Assembly: GCA_009787835.1 (NCBI GenBank)
Contig: WQSN01000012.1
Location: 1-57,427, forward strand
DNA from: Treponema sp.
GTDB taxonomy: Bacteria; Spirochaetota; Spirochaetia; Treponematales; Breznakiellaceae
Length of the DNA: 57,427 bases
Reading direction: 5' to 3'
The notes beneath the pieces were generated by a model. The model was not told the DNA's origin. It saw nothing but the letters and a program-made list of their open reading frames with translations, and ran no database searches. A program made the translations under genes and the position numbers. Within the stretch, counting starts at the first letter, position 1, and each line of letters starts with the position of its first letter. Of this stretch, positions 27,105 to 35,507 are shown piece after piece.

Positions 27105-27779
27105 TTACCATTCTTTAGGATTGCCGACTGGCGGTGTTATTTTGAATGTTTCTCCTGAAGGTTCTATTACAAATAATCCGTGACTTAACGCAAGCTTTCT
27201 AATATCATCCGGTATTACAACTCCCGCAACAGCTCCAAAAAATGATCGTTTATCGCCATGTAAATCGGCGTATTTTCGCATTTTTTCAAGCCGCTCAATA
27301 TGCGCGTTGACATGATCGGAAATAAGTTTTGTTTTTACTTCTACAAGCATGGCTTTGCTGTAGTTTTCCAAAAAATAATCAATTTCAAAAAAAATATTGT
27401 TTTGCCGATCAGAGACTTCAGTGTTTTTACTGGTTTTTTGAAAATTAAAATCAAGCTCATTGAATTTATCCCTGAGATTGGGCGCGATCATATATTCGGA
27501 TATTTCACCTAGACGGTTGGAATATTCTCCAAAACGTTTATTTATATCATTTATTTGGCGAGTTGTTTCTTCCTGTCGTCTGGCTGCTTCTTCCTGTCGT
27601 TTGGCAGCTTCTTCCTGTCGTCTGGCTGCTTCTTCCTGTCGTTTGGCAGCTTCTTGTTGAGATTCCTTAATTATACGTTCAGTGTCTTTATGACTTTCCG
27701 CGAGTCTATCCAATGAAGCCCATACATGTTCAAAAGTAATACCTCTTGGGAAGATTGGCTGAATTTGTGCGTCTCCCAT
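27105..27779 (-). CDS. DUF3782-like protein: coiled coil plus PD-(D/E)XK nuclease-like domain
   Basis: 224 residues. The N-terminal half is a coiled coil built from four near-identical heptads of the type RQEEAAK/RQEEAAR, encoded by 21-bp tandem repeats. The C-terminal half has FFEIDYFLENYSKAMLVEVKTKL, matching the E...D...ExK core of the PD-(D/E)XK superfamily, then HIERLEKMRKYAD and AVAGVVIPDD. Such proteins are common in filamentous cyanobacteria and spirochetes. They have no assigned role, and whether this one cleaves DNA is unknown. Confidence 0.7.
   Translation of the reverse strand: MGDAQIQPIFPRGITFEHVWASLDRLAESHKDTERIIKESQQEAAKRQEEAARRQEEAAKRQEEAARRQEETTRQINDINKRFGEYSNRLGEISEYMIAPNLRDKFNELDFNFQKTSKNTEVSDRQNNIFFEIDYFLENYSKAMLVEVKTKLISDHVNAHIERLEKMRKYADLHGDKRSFFGAVAGVVIPDDIRKLALSHGLFVIEPSGETFKITPPVGNPKEW
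27567..27650 (-). repeat. 4 x 21-bp tandem repeat within the coiled coil
   Basis: Four 21-bp units (plus strand TTCTTCCTGTCG core) alternate in two sub-types, so the array is effectively two 42-bp units. Each unit encodes one heptad. Copy number is likely variable by slippage without frame loss. Confidence 0.85.
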
Positions 27780-27839
27780 AAAAACTCCTTATACATAATA
27801 TAAATCATTTTAGAGTTTTTGAAAAGGAAAATATACGTA

Positions 27840-27940
27840 AGCGCGGAGTGCCTGTTACCGCTTTTTGGTTAACAGCCTTTATTTATAGATGGTCGCGGCC
27901 GTCAGGAGCCGGTATAGGTTTCCGCGCCCGCCTTTTAATA
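27840..27940. repeat. Palindromic repeat element B, diverged relative of element A
   Basis: On the minus strand it contains ATACCGGCTCCTGACGGCCG, which differs at one position from the same segment of element A (25875-25894). Its ends form an imperfect inverted repeat around GCGCGGA...CCT.T.ACCG. The inner part includes a hairpin of CTGTTACC and GGTTAACAG. Confidence 0.5.
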
Positions 27941-28050
27941 TTTATTAAACAATTTTTTAACCCTGCATTTCTGCATTACAATAATTATTGCATAATTTAT
28001 TCAGAATCCTTCCCATTTTTCCGATATTTATAGTATACTATCTGTAAGGG

Positions 28051-28076
28051 AAACCTTTGTTTTTCCGCAAAGGTTT
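28051..28076 (+). other. Hairpin in the 5' leader of the flagellar operon
   Basis: AAACCTTTG (28051-28059) and CAAAGGTTT (28068-28076) form a perfect 9-bp stem with an eight-base loop, 20 bases before the flbB start. It has no T-run directly after the stem, so a leader structure is more likely than a terminator. Confidence 0.5.
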
Positions 28077-28096
28077 ATTGATTTGGGAGATTCAAG

Positions 28097-28711
28097 ATGA
28101 TAGGAAGAGCTATAGTCCTTTTGCTGCTCATTATTATACTCGCAGTGGGCGGCATTTTCTGGTTTGATTATTTAAATGTAATAGACGCTAAAACCGTACT
28201 TGCTCCAGTTTACAGATTTCTTCCTTTTTTACCCGGAGAAGGCAGAACTCAGCCAAAAGTTGATCCTGATGAAATCCTCAATATTGACGCTGAACGGCTT
28301 TCGATTCGGCTTGAAGCCTTGGAACTGCGAAACTTTGAAATGGACACACGCCAGCGGGATCTGGATTACCGTTACGGTGAAATTGAGCAAATGGCCCAGG
28401 AACTGGAAGAAAGGCAAAAAGCGCTTGATGAACGGGAGAATTCACTCAGAGCGCAGGTGGCAGATGCCGAGAATAAGGACAGGAATGTCGAGCAGAATGC
28501 CAGGTATCTAACAGGTATGCCGCCGCAGAACGCGGTGGGTATAATTACCGCGCTGGATGATCAGGACGCTATCGACGTACTCCGGAAGACTGAGGAAATT
28601 GCGCAGGCTGAAGGGACAACTTCGGTTGTGTCCTATTGGTTCTCCCTTATGGAACCTGAACGGGCGGCTGAATTGCAGAGGAAAATGGCAAGCAGACCCC
28701 CTACCCTGTAG
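28097..28711 (+). CDS. flbB: Flagellar protein FlbB (spirochete motor/collar protein, MotE-like)
   Basis: 204 residues: one N-terminal transmembrane helix (VLLLLIIILAVGGIFWFDYL), a long coiled coil (LEALELRNFEMDTRQRDLDY onward) and a C-terminal MgtE-N/MotE-like domain (LTGMPPQNAVGIITALDDQD). In Borrelia, FlbB is the base of the periplasmic collar around the motor. Its place as first gene before fliK-flgD-flgE-flbD-motA-motB matches the spirochete flagellar operon order. The start ATG 28097 is preceded by GGGAG. Confidence 0.85.
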   Translation: MIGRAIVLLLLIIILAVGGIFWFDYLNVIDAKTVLAPVYRFLPFLPGEGRTQPKVDPDEILNIDAERLSIRLEALELRNFEMDTRQRDLDYRYGEIEQMAQELEERQKALDERENSLRAQVADAENKDRNVEQNARYLTGMPPQNAVGIITALDDQDAIDVLRKTEEIAQAEGTTSVVSYWFSLMEPERAAELQRKMASRPPTL

Positions 28712-28759
28712 GCATATTCAGATCACCTTCCGGAATCTTCTTTATCAGGAGGTCGGTTG

Positions 28760-30268
28760 GTGATAACCATATCCGCCTATACAGAACCGCAGTTGTTATA
28801 CGCCGTAAGTGAGCAGCTGCAGCCTTATGAACCTGAGGATACCGGCGAACACGGAGAATTTGCGGAAATCCTTGCCGGAATGCTCAGGAAAGCCGACGCG
28901 CAGGAAACTGCCGGCAATGAAGGAGCCGATGCTCCTCCTGTAGATTTATCAGGCGCTGAAAACAGCGCAGATGTTCCAGCCGCGGAAAAGAACCTGTTTT
29001 TCACACATGAAGATTCATTGATCTCTGTAAAGAACGCAGTAGAAAAAATAATTACAGAAACAGAAATCCCGCAAACGGAATTATCACAGGAAGAACTCTT
29101 TAAAACTGATTTATCCGAAGCGGAACTGCTGGCAGGCGGACTGTCCGCAAATGAGCTGCCGGCAGACATGCTAGCGGATGAACATCAGGACATTGCGTTA
29201 AGCGCGGAATATCTTCTGAGCCGTTCAATTGATACCGCAGCCAGTGATATAAACACTAATATTGACGATGCCGGCATTGATATTCCGCCTGAACTGTTCC
29301 AGACCGGCATCGCGGCGCATGACATAAAACCAGATTCAAATTCATCCCCTGTCAAAACAGAAACGGATAATCCGCTTATTGCACCTAACGCCGCGGCTGA
29401 ACTGGCGGCAGCGGAAAACGCAGCCGCTGTAAACGTGGAGCCTGCTGCGGAAACAAAAAATAAAAAAGAAAGCGTATCTAACGTAAACGAAAAAATTGAA
29501 ACTCTCCCCGGCGAAAACACGCGCGGCGATGAAATCGCAGGCTTGCGAAAAGAACCCGGAAATGACGGACGCGGCCGCTACGATGATTCGCGAAGCCGCT
29601 CCCGCCGCGACAAGGTCACTTTTGATGTCCGCGATTTAAGAACCGGAACAGACGCGAACGCGCCGAATAACATTCAGGCAAGCGTTACAGGCGCGGAAAA
29701 AACGCGCGTCCAGGGCTCAAACGAAATTACTCTGGAACTGCGGCTGCCGGGCAGTCAAAACAGCGCGGGACAAAGCGTTCAGCAGGCACAGACAAGCTGG
29801 GAAGCTAGATCAGGCAGCGCACTCGAAAATATGCTTGCGAGAGAACTGCATAATTTTAACGGCGACATTGTCCGCCATGCTTCGATGGCGCTTCGTAACG
29901 GAGGAGAGGGCACAATAAAGCTTGCACTTAAACCTGAAAGTCTTGGAAATGTAAAGATACAGCTGGAAATGACCGAAAACAAGATTACAGGTATTATCGT
30001 TGTTGAAAGCGAAGAGGCCTTAAACGCCTTTCGTAAAGAGCTTGCTTCACTGGAACAGGCATTCAGGGAATCAGGCTACGAGAGCGCAGACTTGAATCTG
30101 TCCCTGACAGCGGACGGTAAAAGCACGCAGGAGCGTCAGCAGGAAGCGGACGCTTTCACACCCAGGAATGTCGCATCACGTTATGATGAATCGTTTGAAC
30201 TGGATTCATTGCCCCTGGCCGATGTCTTTTATGGACGCGGAACAGGCGCTATTAATATGCTTGCATGA
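28760..30268 (+). CDS. fliK: Flagellar hook-length control protein FliK
   Basis: About 503 residues. A long, low-complexity, acidic N-terminal region is followed by the conserved FliK C-terminal (Flg_hook) domain: LKPESLGNVKIQLEMTENKI and VESEEALNAFRKELASLEQ. FliK measures the hook and switches secretion specificity. GTG 28760 is chosen because it sits seven bases after AGGAGG; a TTG one codon earlier is possible. The very Ala/Glu-rich N-terminal part is typical for the disordered ruler region. Confidence 0.9.
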   Translation: MITISAYTEPQLLYAVSEQLQPYEPEDTGEHGEFAEILAGMLRKADAQETAGNEGADAPPVDLSGAENSADVPAAEKNLFFTHEDSLISVKNAVEKIITETEIPQTELSQEELFKTDLSEAELLAGGLSANELPADMLADEHQDIALSAEYLLSRSIDTAASDINTNIDDAGIDIPPELFQTGIAAHDIKPDSNSSPVKTETDNPLIAPNAAAELAAAENAAAVNVEPAAETKNKKESVSNVNEKIETLPGENTRGDEIAGLRKEPGNDGRGRYDDSRSRSRRDKVTFDVRDLRTGTDANAPNNIQASVTGAEKTRVQGSNEITLELRLPGSQNSAGQSVQQAQTSWEARSGSALENMLARELHNFNGDIVRHASMALRNGGEGTIKLALKPESLGNVKIQLEMTENKITGIIVVESEEALNAFRKELASLEQAFRESGYESADLNLSLTADGKSTQERQQEADAFTPRNVASRYDESFELDSLPLADVFYGRGTGAINMLA

Positions 30269-30283
30269 TTATAGGAGAAAGTT

Positions 30284-30724
30284 ATGGAATTATTTAGTCC
30301 GGTCCTGAGTTCTCAGGAAAAATTTGAAGTTGAACAATTTGTCCGCGATTTTAATTTAAAGACAAGTCCGACCCGCAAGGTCCAGGAAGGTCTGGGCAGG
30401 GATGATTTCCTGAAAATTCTGATTAAACAGCTTGAATTTCAGGATCCGACTTCGCCGATGCAGGACAAGGAATTTATCGCGCAGATGGCTCAGTTCTCAA
30501 CACTGGAACAGATGACCGGAATGGCGCAGGATTTCGCGAAACTTACCTCGATAATCAGCGGCAGCGAAGCGTCTTCATCGTTAGGGAGAGGCGTAGAAAT
30601 AATCGAAGGGGATCGCATTATACAGGGCATGGTTGAAGCTGTAACCAGAGGCGAGATTCCCCAGGTGCTGGTTAACGGAACTTTCTATAACTGGGATCAG
30701 GTTAACAAGATTTTTATTGAATAA
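30284..30724 (+). CDS. flgD: Flagellar hook capping protein FlgD
   Basis: 146 residues, short compared with the enteric FlgD, as usual in spirochetes. The conserved N-terminal domain is clear: GRDDFLKILIKQLEFQDPTS followed by PMQDKEFIAQMAQFSTLEQM. The C-terminal capping domains are reduced. A Shine-Dalgarno (AGGAG) precedes ATG 30284. It lies between fliK and flgE; the flgD-flgE spacer contains a peculiar 66-bp duplication with hairpins. Confidence 0.93.
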   Translation: MELFSPVLSSQEKFEVEQFVRDFNLKTSPTRKVQEGLGRDDFLKILIKQLEFQDPTSPMQDKEFIAQMAQFSTLEQMTGMAQDFAKLTSIISGSEASSSLGRGVEIIEGDRIIQGMVEAVTRGEIPQVLVNGTFYNWDQVNKIFIE

Positions 30725-30804
30725 ATAAGGAGAATTGCCAAGCGAGCTTGGCTTCCGATTGAACAGCGTTTGCCCTACGGCAAACTTAAAATAAGGAGTA
30801 TTGC
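30724..30804 (+). repeat. Shine-Dalgarno-containing duplication with two hairpins between flgD and flgE
   Basis: AATAAGGAGAATTGC (30724-30738) is repeated as AATAAGGAGTATTGC (30790-30804). Between them lie two palindromes: GCCAAGC-GA-GCTTGGC (30737-30752) and GTTTGCC-CTAC-GGCAAAC (30768-30785). The second copy of the repeat serves as the ribosome binding site of flgE. Confidence 0.7.
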
Positions 30805-30808
30805 TTAT

Positions 30809-32209
30809 ATGATGCGATCATTGTTTTCCGGCGTTTCCGGACTTCAGAATCACCAGACCAGAATGGATGTTATTGGTAACAACATTTCCAATATCAATAC
30901 AACCGGTTTTAAACGCGGACGGGTTAATTTTCAGGATATAATCTACCAGCAATTACAGGGCGCTGCCCGTCCCACCGATGAACTCGGCGGCGTAAACCCC
31001 AAGGAAGTCGGTCTTGGAATGTCCATCGCGTCAATTGATACGCTTCACATTCAGGGAACTTTACAAACCACAGGCATAGGAACTGATCTTGCCATCACAG
31101 GGCAGGGCTTTTTTATTCTTGATAATGCGGGCAAACAGGTATTTACAAGAGCAGGCGCGTTTTCCATTGATTCCGATGGCATTATGGTAAACCCCGCAAA
31201 CGGCATGAAAGTGCAGGGCTGGATGGCGCGTGAAGTAAACAACATCACAATACTTGATGTATCCCGCCCCGTAGAAGAGCTTGAAATTCCTGTCGGCGGC
31301 AAAGACCCGGCAAAGGCAACCACAATGGTAGACTTCGCCTGTAACCTGGACAAGCGTATTCCTGAACTGCCGGAAAATCCCACAGGAGAGCAACTGTTAA
31401 GATCAACATGGTCAACAACAATAGCCATTTACGATTCATTCGGCGACAAGCACGATTTACAGGTAGAGTTTACCAGGGTGCCCGGCACACAGAACAGCTG
31501 GAACGCCAATGTGGTTGTCGATCCCCAGAATGAAATTTCAACTAACGCTTCAATCGGGTTCGGCGAGGAAGCTCCTGCGGCGGACGGACCTACAACCTTT
31601 ACTGTTAATTTTTCGAATAACGGAACACTGCTTTCCGCGGAAGACGGAGACGGCAATATATCAGGCGATTCAGGCCAGGTGCAGATGTATGTAGCCTACG
31701 ATGTTCAGACCGCGACCCCAAATGATGACGGCACCATGGTCAGGCAGGAATTTGTTCTTAACCTTGGCACTGTCGGCGGCTTTACCAATTCAATCACCCA
31801 GTACGCGGAATCAAGTTCAACCAAAATGGTGGAACAGGACGGACGCGCAATGGGTTATCTGGATGATTTTAAGATTGACTCATCGGGAGTCATTACAGGC
31901 GTTTATTCAAACGGCAGCACAAGGATTTTGGGACAAGTCGCTATAGCCACCTTCCCCAATCAGGGCGGTCTTGAAAAACTCGGAGACAATACATACCGCG
32001 TGTCGAATAACTCCGGTTCCGCGAATATCGGACCTTCCGGGATCGCGGGCAAGGGACAGATCAGAGCTGGAACTCTGGAAATGTCAAACGTTGATATGGC
32101 CGATCAGTTTGTAGACATGATCGTTACCCAGCGCGGTTTCCAGGCCAACTCAAGAACGATTCAGACAGCGGATCAGCTGCTGCAGGAATTACTGACGCTT
32201 AAGAGATAA
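30809..32209 (+). CDS. flgE: Flagellar hook protein FlgE
   Basis: Hook subunit of 466 residues. The start is ATG 30809 ([20 protein letters not shown]), preceded by AAGGAG; the frame is open further upstream but those residues are non-conserved. It has the [15 protein letters not shown] rod-type N-terminus and C-terminal [20 protein letters not shown]. With this start Lys165 (in PVGGKDP) and Cys178 (in VDFACNLDK) fall at the exact positions described for the self-catalysed lysinoalanine cross-link of Treponema denticola FlgE. This supports both the start and hook cross-linking. Confidence 0.96.
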   Translation: MMRSLFSGVSGLQNHQTRMDVIGNNISNINTTGFKRGRVNFQDIIYQQLQGAARPTDELGGVNPKEVGLGMSIASIDTLHIQGTLQTTGIGTDLAITGQGFFILDNAGKQVFTRAGAFSIDSDGIMVNPANGMKVQGWMAREVNNITILDVSRPVEELEIPVGGKDPAKATTMVDFACNLDKRIPELPENPTGEQLLRSTWSTTIAIYDSFGDKHDLQVEFTRVPGTQNSWNANVVVDPQNEISTNASIGFGEEAPAADGPTTFTVNFSNNGTLLSAEDGDGNISGDSGQVQMYVAYDVQTATPNDDGTMVRQEFVLNLGTVGGFTNSITQYAESSSTKMVEQDGRAMGYLDDFKIDSSGVITGVYSNGSTRILGQVAIATFPNQGGLEKLGDNTYRVSNNSGSANIGPSGIAGKGQIRAGTLEMSNVDMADQFVDMIVTQRGFQANSRTIQTADQLLQELLTLKR

Positions 32210-32227
32210 TAGGGATTTTTATATAGT

Positions 32228-32425
32228 ATGATAAAGGTCACCCGGCTTGACGGGACGGAGTATTACATTAATCCTCATCAGATTGAATGTATAGAAATCC
32301 GTCCCGATACAACATTGATGATGTTATCCGGTAAGACGCACATTGTGCGGGAAGAAGCGGACATTGTTTTGGAAAAAATTAACGCTTACCGTAAAAAATT
32401 GACCCCTTATATAGTACAGGAGTAA
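32228..32425 (+). CDS. flbD: Flagellar protein FlbD
   Basis: 65 residues beginning MIKVTRLDGTEYYINPHQIE, the standard FlbD signature, with TTLMMLSGKTHIVRE following. It is a small conserved protein of unknown biochemical role found between flgE and motA in spirochetes and some Firmicutes. The gene lies 18 bases after flgE and four bases before motA. Confidence 0.93.
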   Translation: MIKVTRLDGTEYYINPHQIECIEIRPDTTLMMLSGKTHIVREEADIVLEKINAYRKKLTPYIVQE

Positions 32426-32429
32426 TAGT

Positions 32430-33221
32430 ATGGATCTTGCATCCCTTGTAGGATTAGTTGGCGCTTTCGGTATGGTAATATTTACCGCAATTTATACCGC
32501 AGGCAGTATGGTAGGTCTTGTACGTCTTTTAAATTTACCGTCATTCGCCCTAGTTGTAGCCGGCTCTTATTTCGCGGTTATGGTTGCCAATAAATGGAAA
32601 ACATCCATCGGCGCATTTGGAATGATAGGCCGTACTTTTAAAGTGCCGTCGTTTAACGAACAGGCAATTATCCAGAAACTTGTAGCCTTTTCCGAAAAAG
32701 CCCGCCGTGAAGGGCTTTTGGCGCTTGAAGATGAACTTGAAGACCTTGACGATGAATTTATGAAAAAAGGTTTACGCCTTGTTGTAGACGGCACTGACGC
32801 GGTTATTATCCGCGACCTAATGGAACTGGAAGTAACTCAAATGCAGCTTCGCCATACTGTCGGTCAGGGGCTTTTGATGACTTGGGCTGGTGCCGCTCCT
32901 GCTTTCGGAATGATGGGAACGGTAGTCGGGCTTGTAAATATGTTGTCAAACCTTGATGATAAAGCCTCTATCGGCCCTAACATGGCGATGGCCCTTATTA
33001 CAACTCTTTACGGTTCATTGATTGCAAACGTAACTGTCGCGCCCTGGAGTACTAAATTAAAAGCGCATTCCACCGCGGAGAGCAGCGTAAGAGAAATGGT
33101 AATTGAGGGTGTTCTCTCCATTCAGGCAGGCGATAATACCCGTATTCTTGCAATGAAACTCCTGGCTTATCTTGATCCGTCCTCCAGGAAAGCTCTGGAA
33201 GCGGAAGTGCTTAAGGACTAA
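32430..33221 (+). CDS. motA: Flagellar motor stator protein MotA
   Basis: Inner-membrane stator subunit of 263 residues with four transmembrane segments. The conserved cytoplasmic loop and third/fourth helices are visible: GAAPAFGMMGTVVGLVNML and the prolines of that segment, and GSLIANVTVAPWSTKLK. It works with MotB (11 bases downstream) to convert ion flow into rotation. The N-terminus carries LASLVGLVGAFGMV. Confidence 0.96.
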   Translation: MDLASLVGLVGAFGMVIFTAIYTAGSMVGLVRLLNLPSFALVVAGSYFAVMVANKWKTSIGAFGMIGRTFKVPSFNEQAIIQKLVAFSEKARREGLLALEDELEDLDDEFMKKGLRLVVDGTDAVIIRDLMELEVTQMQLRHTVGQGLLMTWAGAAPAFGMMGTVVGLVNMLSNLDDKASIGPNMAMALITTLYGSLIANVTVAPWSTKLKAHSTAESSVREMVIEGVLSIQAGDNTRILAMKLLAYLDPSSRKALEAEVLKD

Positions 33222-33232
33222 TTGGGGCAAAG

Positions 33233-33991
33233 ATGGCGAAGAAGAAAAAAATAGATGAATTAAAACCGCCGGATTGGCTAACCACCTATTCGGATATGAT
33301 AACGCTGTGTCTTTGCTTCTTTGTTATTATGTTTAACCCTGACGAGGTTACCCAATCTCAGTTGGACGCGATTTCCGCCGGCATGAGATCCGCCGGTATT
33401 GGATCAATGCCGGGGGGCTTCACCCTTTCCGCGGGACGCAACGCAGACCTGGGAAATACAATAGCGGCTTTACCTTCAATGGAACGAGGCAGGGTTATGG
33501 GAACCGCCATGCGAAGAGCGGTTTCGGTATTTTCTCCTGAAATCCGATCCAATAAAATCAGGGTAACCCAGGATGAACGCGGTCTTGTAATAACCTTAGC
33601 TGCAGATGCGTTTTTTAACCCGGCCAGCGCGCGAATTAATATTGAAGCTACAAGGGATACTCTGCTGCGGCTTGGAACCTATATGTCCTCTGATGAACTT
33701 GCGGACAGAATAGAAGCAGATGGTACAAGAAGAATAATTAAATTCAGAATTGAAGGCCACACAGACGCAGTTAATATAGACCCCTCAGGCCCCTGGGAAG
33801 ACAATTGGCAATTGTCGGTAGAACGTTCAAGATCCATACTCCGTTACCTTGTCGCATTAGGCATAGACGAGAAGCGTTTTCAGATAGCTGGTTTCGCTGA
33901 CACCATGCCCATTGCCTCAGGCACATCTCCCGAAGCAAACGCGCTTAACCGCCGTGTTGATATTATTATTATTAATGACGGGCATTTATAG
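33233..33991 (+). CDS. motB: Flagellar motor stator protein MotB
   Basis: 252 residues: a short basic N-terminus, one transmembrane helix with the ion-carrying aspartate in TTYSDMITL (Asp21), and a C-terminal OmpA-like peptidoglycan-binding domain (FRIEGHTDAV, ERSRSILRYLVALGI, NRRVDIII). In other spirochetes motB is followed by fliL and fliM. Here the operon ends and a 200-bp spacer with unusual repeats follows. Confidence 0.95.
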   Translation: MAKKKKIDELKPPDWLTTYSDMITLCLCFFVIMFNPDEVTQSQLDAISAGMRSAGIGSMPGGFTLSAGRNADLGNTIAALPSMERGRVMGTAMRRAVSVFSPEIRSNKIRVTQDERGLVITLAADAFFNPASARINIEATRDTLLRLGTYMSSDELADRIEADGTRRIIKFRIEGHTDAVNIDPSGPWEDNWQLSVERSRSILRYLVALGIDEKRFQIAGFADTMPIASGTSPEANALNRRVDIIIINDGHL

Positions 33992-34045
33992 AAATCCAAG
34001 TCATAAAAAATTTTCTGTAATATTCATATAAAACCTAAAAAAATC

Positions 34046-34073
34046 TTGCTTTTTTCCCATTCTTCATTATAAT
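34046..34073 (+). promoter_or_regulatory. Promoter of the AAA/DUF4143 ATPase gene
   Basis: TTGCTT (34046-34051), 16 bases, TATAAT (34068-34073). The transcript would start near 34080 and carry the repeats at 34082-34165 in its leader. Confidence 0.55.
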
Positions 34074-34081
34074 TAAGAAAT

Positions 34082-34165
34082 TACTCAGTGTATTGAGTAT
34101 TTTGCTCAGTATATTTAGCATATTACTCAATATAATAAGTATTTTGCTCAGTATATTGAGTATAA
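34082..34165 (+). repeat. Two 42-bp units of palindromic half-repeats in the ATPase leader
   Basis: Unit 1 spans 34082-34123 and unit 2 34124-34165. Each unit has two halves starting TACTCA and GCTCAG, and each half is a small dyad of the type CTCA-N6-TGAG. The shared stretch AAGTATTTTGCTCAGTATATT-like core occurs in both units. Confidence 0.65.
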
Positions 34166-34199
34166 TGTTAAACATACAGAATAAATCAGGAGGAAATGA

Positions 34200-35390
34200 A
34201 TGCATAAACGGAAACTGGTAATGCAGCTTACCAACAGATTAAAAGAGCCGCGCAGGTTTATATATGTTATAACAGGACCGCGTCAGACAGGAAAAACGAC
34301 TGCCGTTTTACAGACTCTTGAAGATATTCATATTCCGCATCATTTTATCAGCGCGGATGATCCTGAGGTTATTTCACCGCAGTGGCTTCACAATGAATGG
34401 GATAAAGCAAGAGTTTTACAGAAGCAGACGGGCAGCCAAATTATTTTTGCCATTGATGAAATACAAAAAATCCAAAACTGGTCGGCTGTTGTAAAACTCC
34501 TGTGGGATGAAGATACCCGTAAAAAATTACCTGTTAAAGTAATATTACTGGGTTCATCTTCGCTGCTCATTCAAAAAGGATTAAATGAATCAATGGCAGG
34601 ACGATTTGAGGTATTGTTCTCTCCCCACTGGGAATATAATGAATGCAAAAAAGTCTTTAATTACAATCTTGATGATTTCCTCTTCTTTGGCGGTTATCCC
34701 GGAGCGGCGGCACTAAAAAACGACATTGAACGATGGGTGCGTTATATAGGAACTTCCATAGTGGAGCCGGTCATCTCCAGAGACATTGTTCAGATGGAAG
34801 AAATACGAAAACCGGCATTACTGCGATCATTGTTTACTCTGGGAGCGTCATACTCCGCACAGGAACTTTCCTACACAAAAATTCTGGGACAACTGCATGA
34901 CGCTGGTAATACCGTAACTCTGGCTCACTATCTTGAATTATTAAATAATGAGAATATTCTTTGCGGGCTGCAAAAATATTCATTAAATAAAATACGGGTA
35001 AAACAAAGTTCACCGCGTTTTTTGGTATATGATACATCTTTGTTAATATGGGCTGCCGGAGCTTCTCGCAGAAAATTTCTGGAAATGCCGGATTACAAAG
35101 GGCGTTTAATTGAAAGCGCAATTGGAGCCTATCTTTTAGCGCGCGGTAAAGAAGAAGGATTTTCAGTTTATTGGTGGCGGGAAAGAGAAAAGGAAGTTGA
35201 TTTTGTAATTGAAAGAGGGACTACAGCTCTTACGGCAATAGAAGTTAAAAGCGGCATTATCAAACATACAGGGGGCAGTATGGAGTTTAAAAAACTGTTT
35301 CCTCATGCTTATTGCATTACAGCGGGGAGCCATGACTGCGGTATCGAAGATTTTCTGTCAGGGAAAGTCCCTTTATTTAAGGACTTCTGA
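34200..35390 (+). CDS. AAA+ ATPase with DUF4143 domain
   Basis: 396 residues. The N-terminal AAA domain has the Walker A GPRQTGKTT and Walker B FAIDEIQKI. The sensor LLGSSSLLIQKG follows, and the C-terminal DUF4143 domain ends with VDFVIERG...AIEVKSG, a PD-(D/E)XK-like nuclease-fold pattern. Proteins of this family are widespread, often in accessory DNA and without known substrates. A Shine-Dalgarno (AGGAGG) precedes ATG 34200. It lies alone between the flagellar operon and the rubrerythrin gene and may be an insertion into the flagellar locus. Confidence 0.88.
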   Translation: MHKRKLVMQLTNRLKEPRRFIYVITGPRQTGKTTAVLQTLEDIHIPHHFISADDPEVISPQWLHNEWDKARVLQKQTGSQIIFAIDEIQKIQNWSAVVKLLWDEDTRKKLPVKVILLGSSSLLIQKGLNESMAGRFEVLFSPHWEYNECKKVFNYNLDDFLFFGGYPGAAALKNDIERWVRYIGTSIVEPVISRDIVQMEEIRKPALLRSLFTLGASYSAQELSYTKILGQLHDAGNTVTLAHYLELLNNENILCGLQKYSLNKIRVKQSSPRFLVYDTSLLIWAAGASRRKFLEMPDYKGRLIESAIGAYLLARGKEEGFSVYWWREREKEVDFVIERGTTALTAIEVKSGIIKHTGGSMEFKKLFPHAYCITAGSHDCGIEDFLSGKVPLFKDF

Positions 35391-35507
35391 ACAGTCTGCG
35401 TTAATATGCCATATTACTATAAAATTAAACTTGTTCAAAACAACAGAATGGTTATAAAATAACAGTACGGTTTTTATGCCGGATAAATCATTTTATAGGA
35501 GATAAAA

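Larger units (their letters stand above)
27780..28096. other. Intergenic region with element B and flagellar operon leader
   Basis: Holds palindromic element B (27840-27940), then AT-rich sequence with possible promoter elements (TATACT around 28033-28040). Next comes a perfect hairpin (28051-28076) just before the flagellar operon. Confidence 0.5.

Noticed and set aside
27567-27650. Regular repeats that might be a CRISPR array
   Set aside because: Direct tandem 21-bp units without spacers, in frame within a coiled-coil gene.
34082-34165. Repeats that might be a replication origin or CRISPR
   Set aside because: No DnaA boxes, no rep gene and no spacers; only two units next to a promoter.
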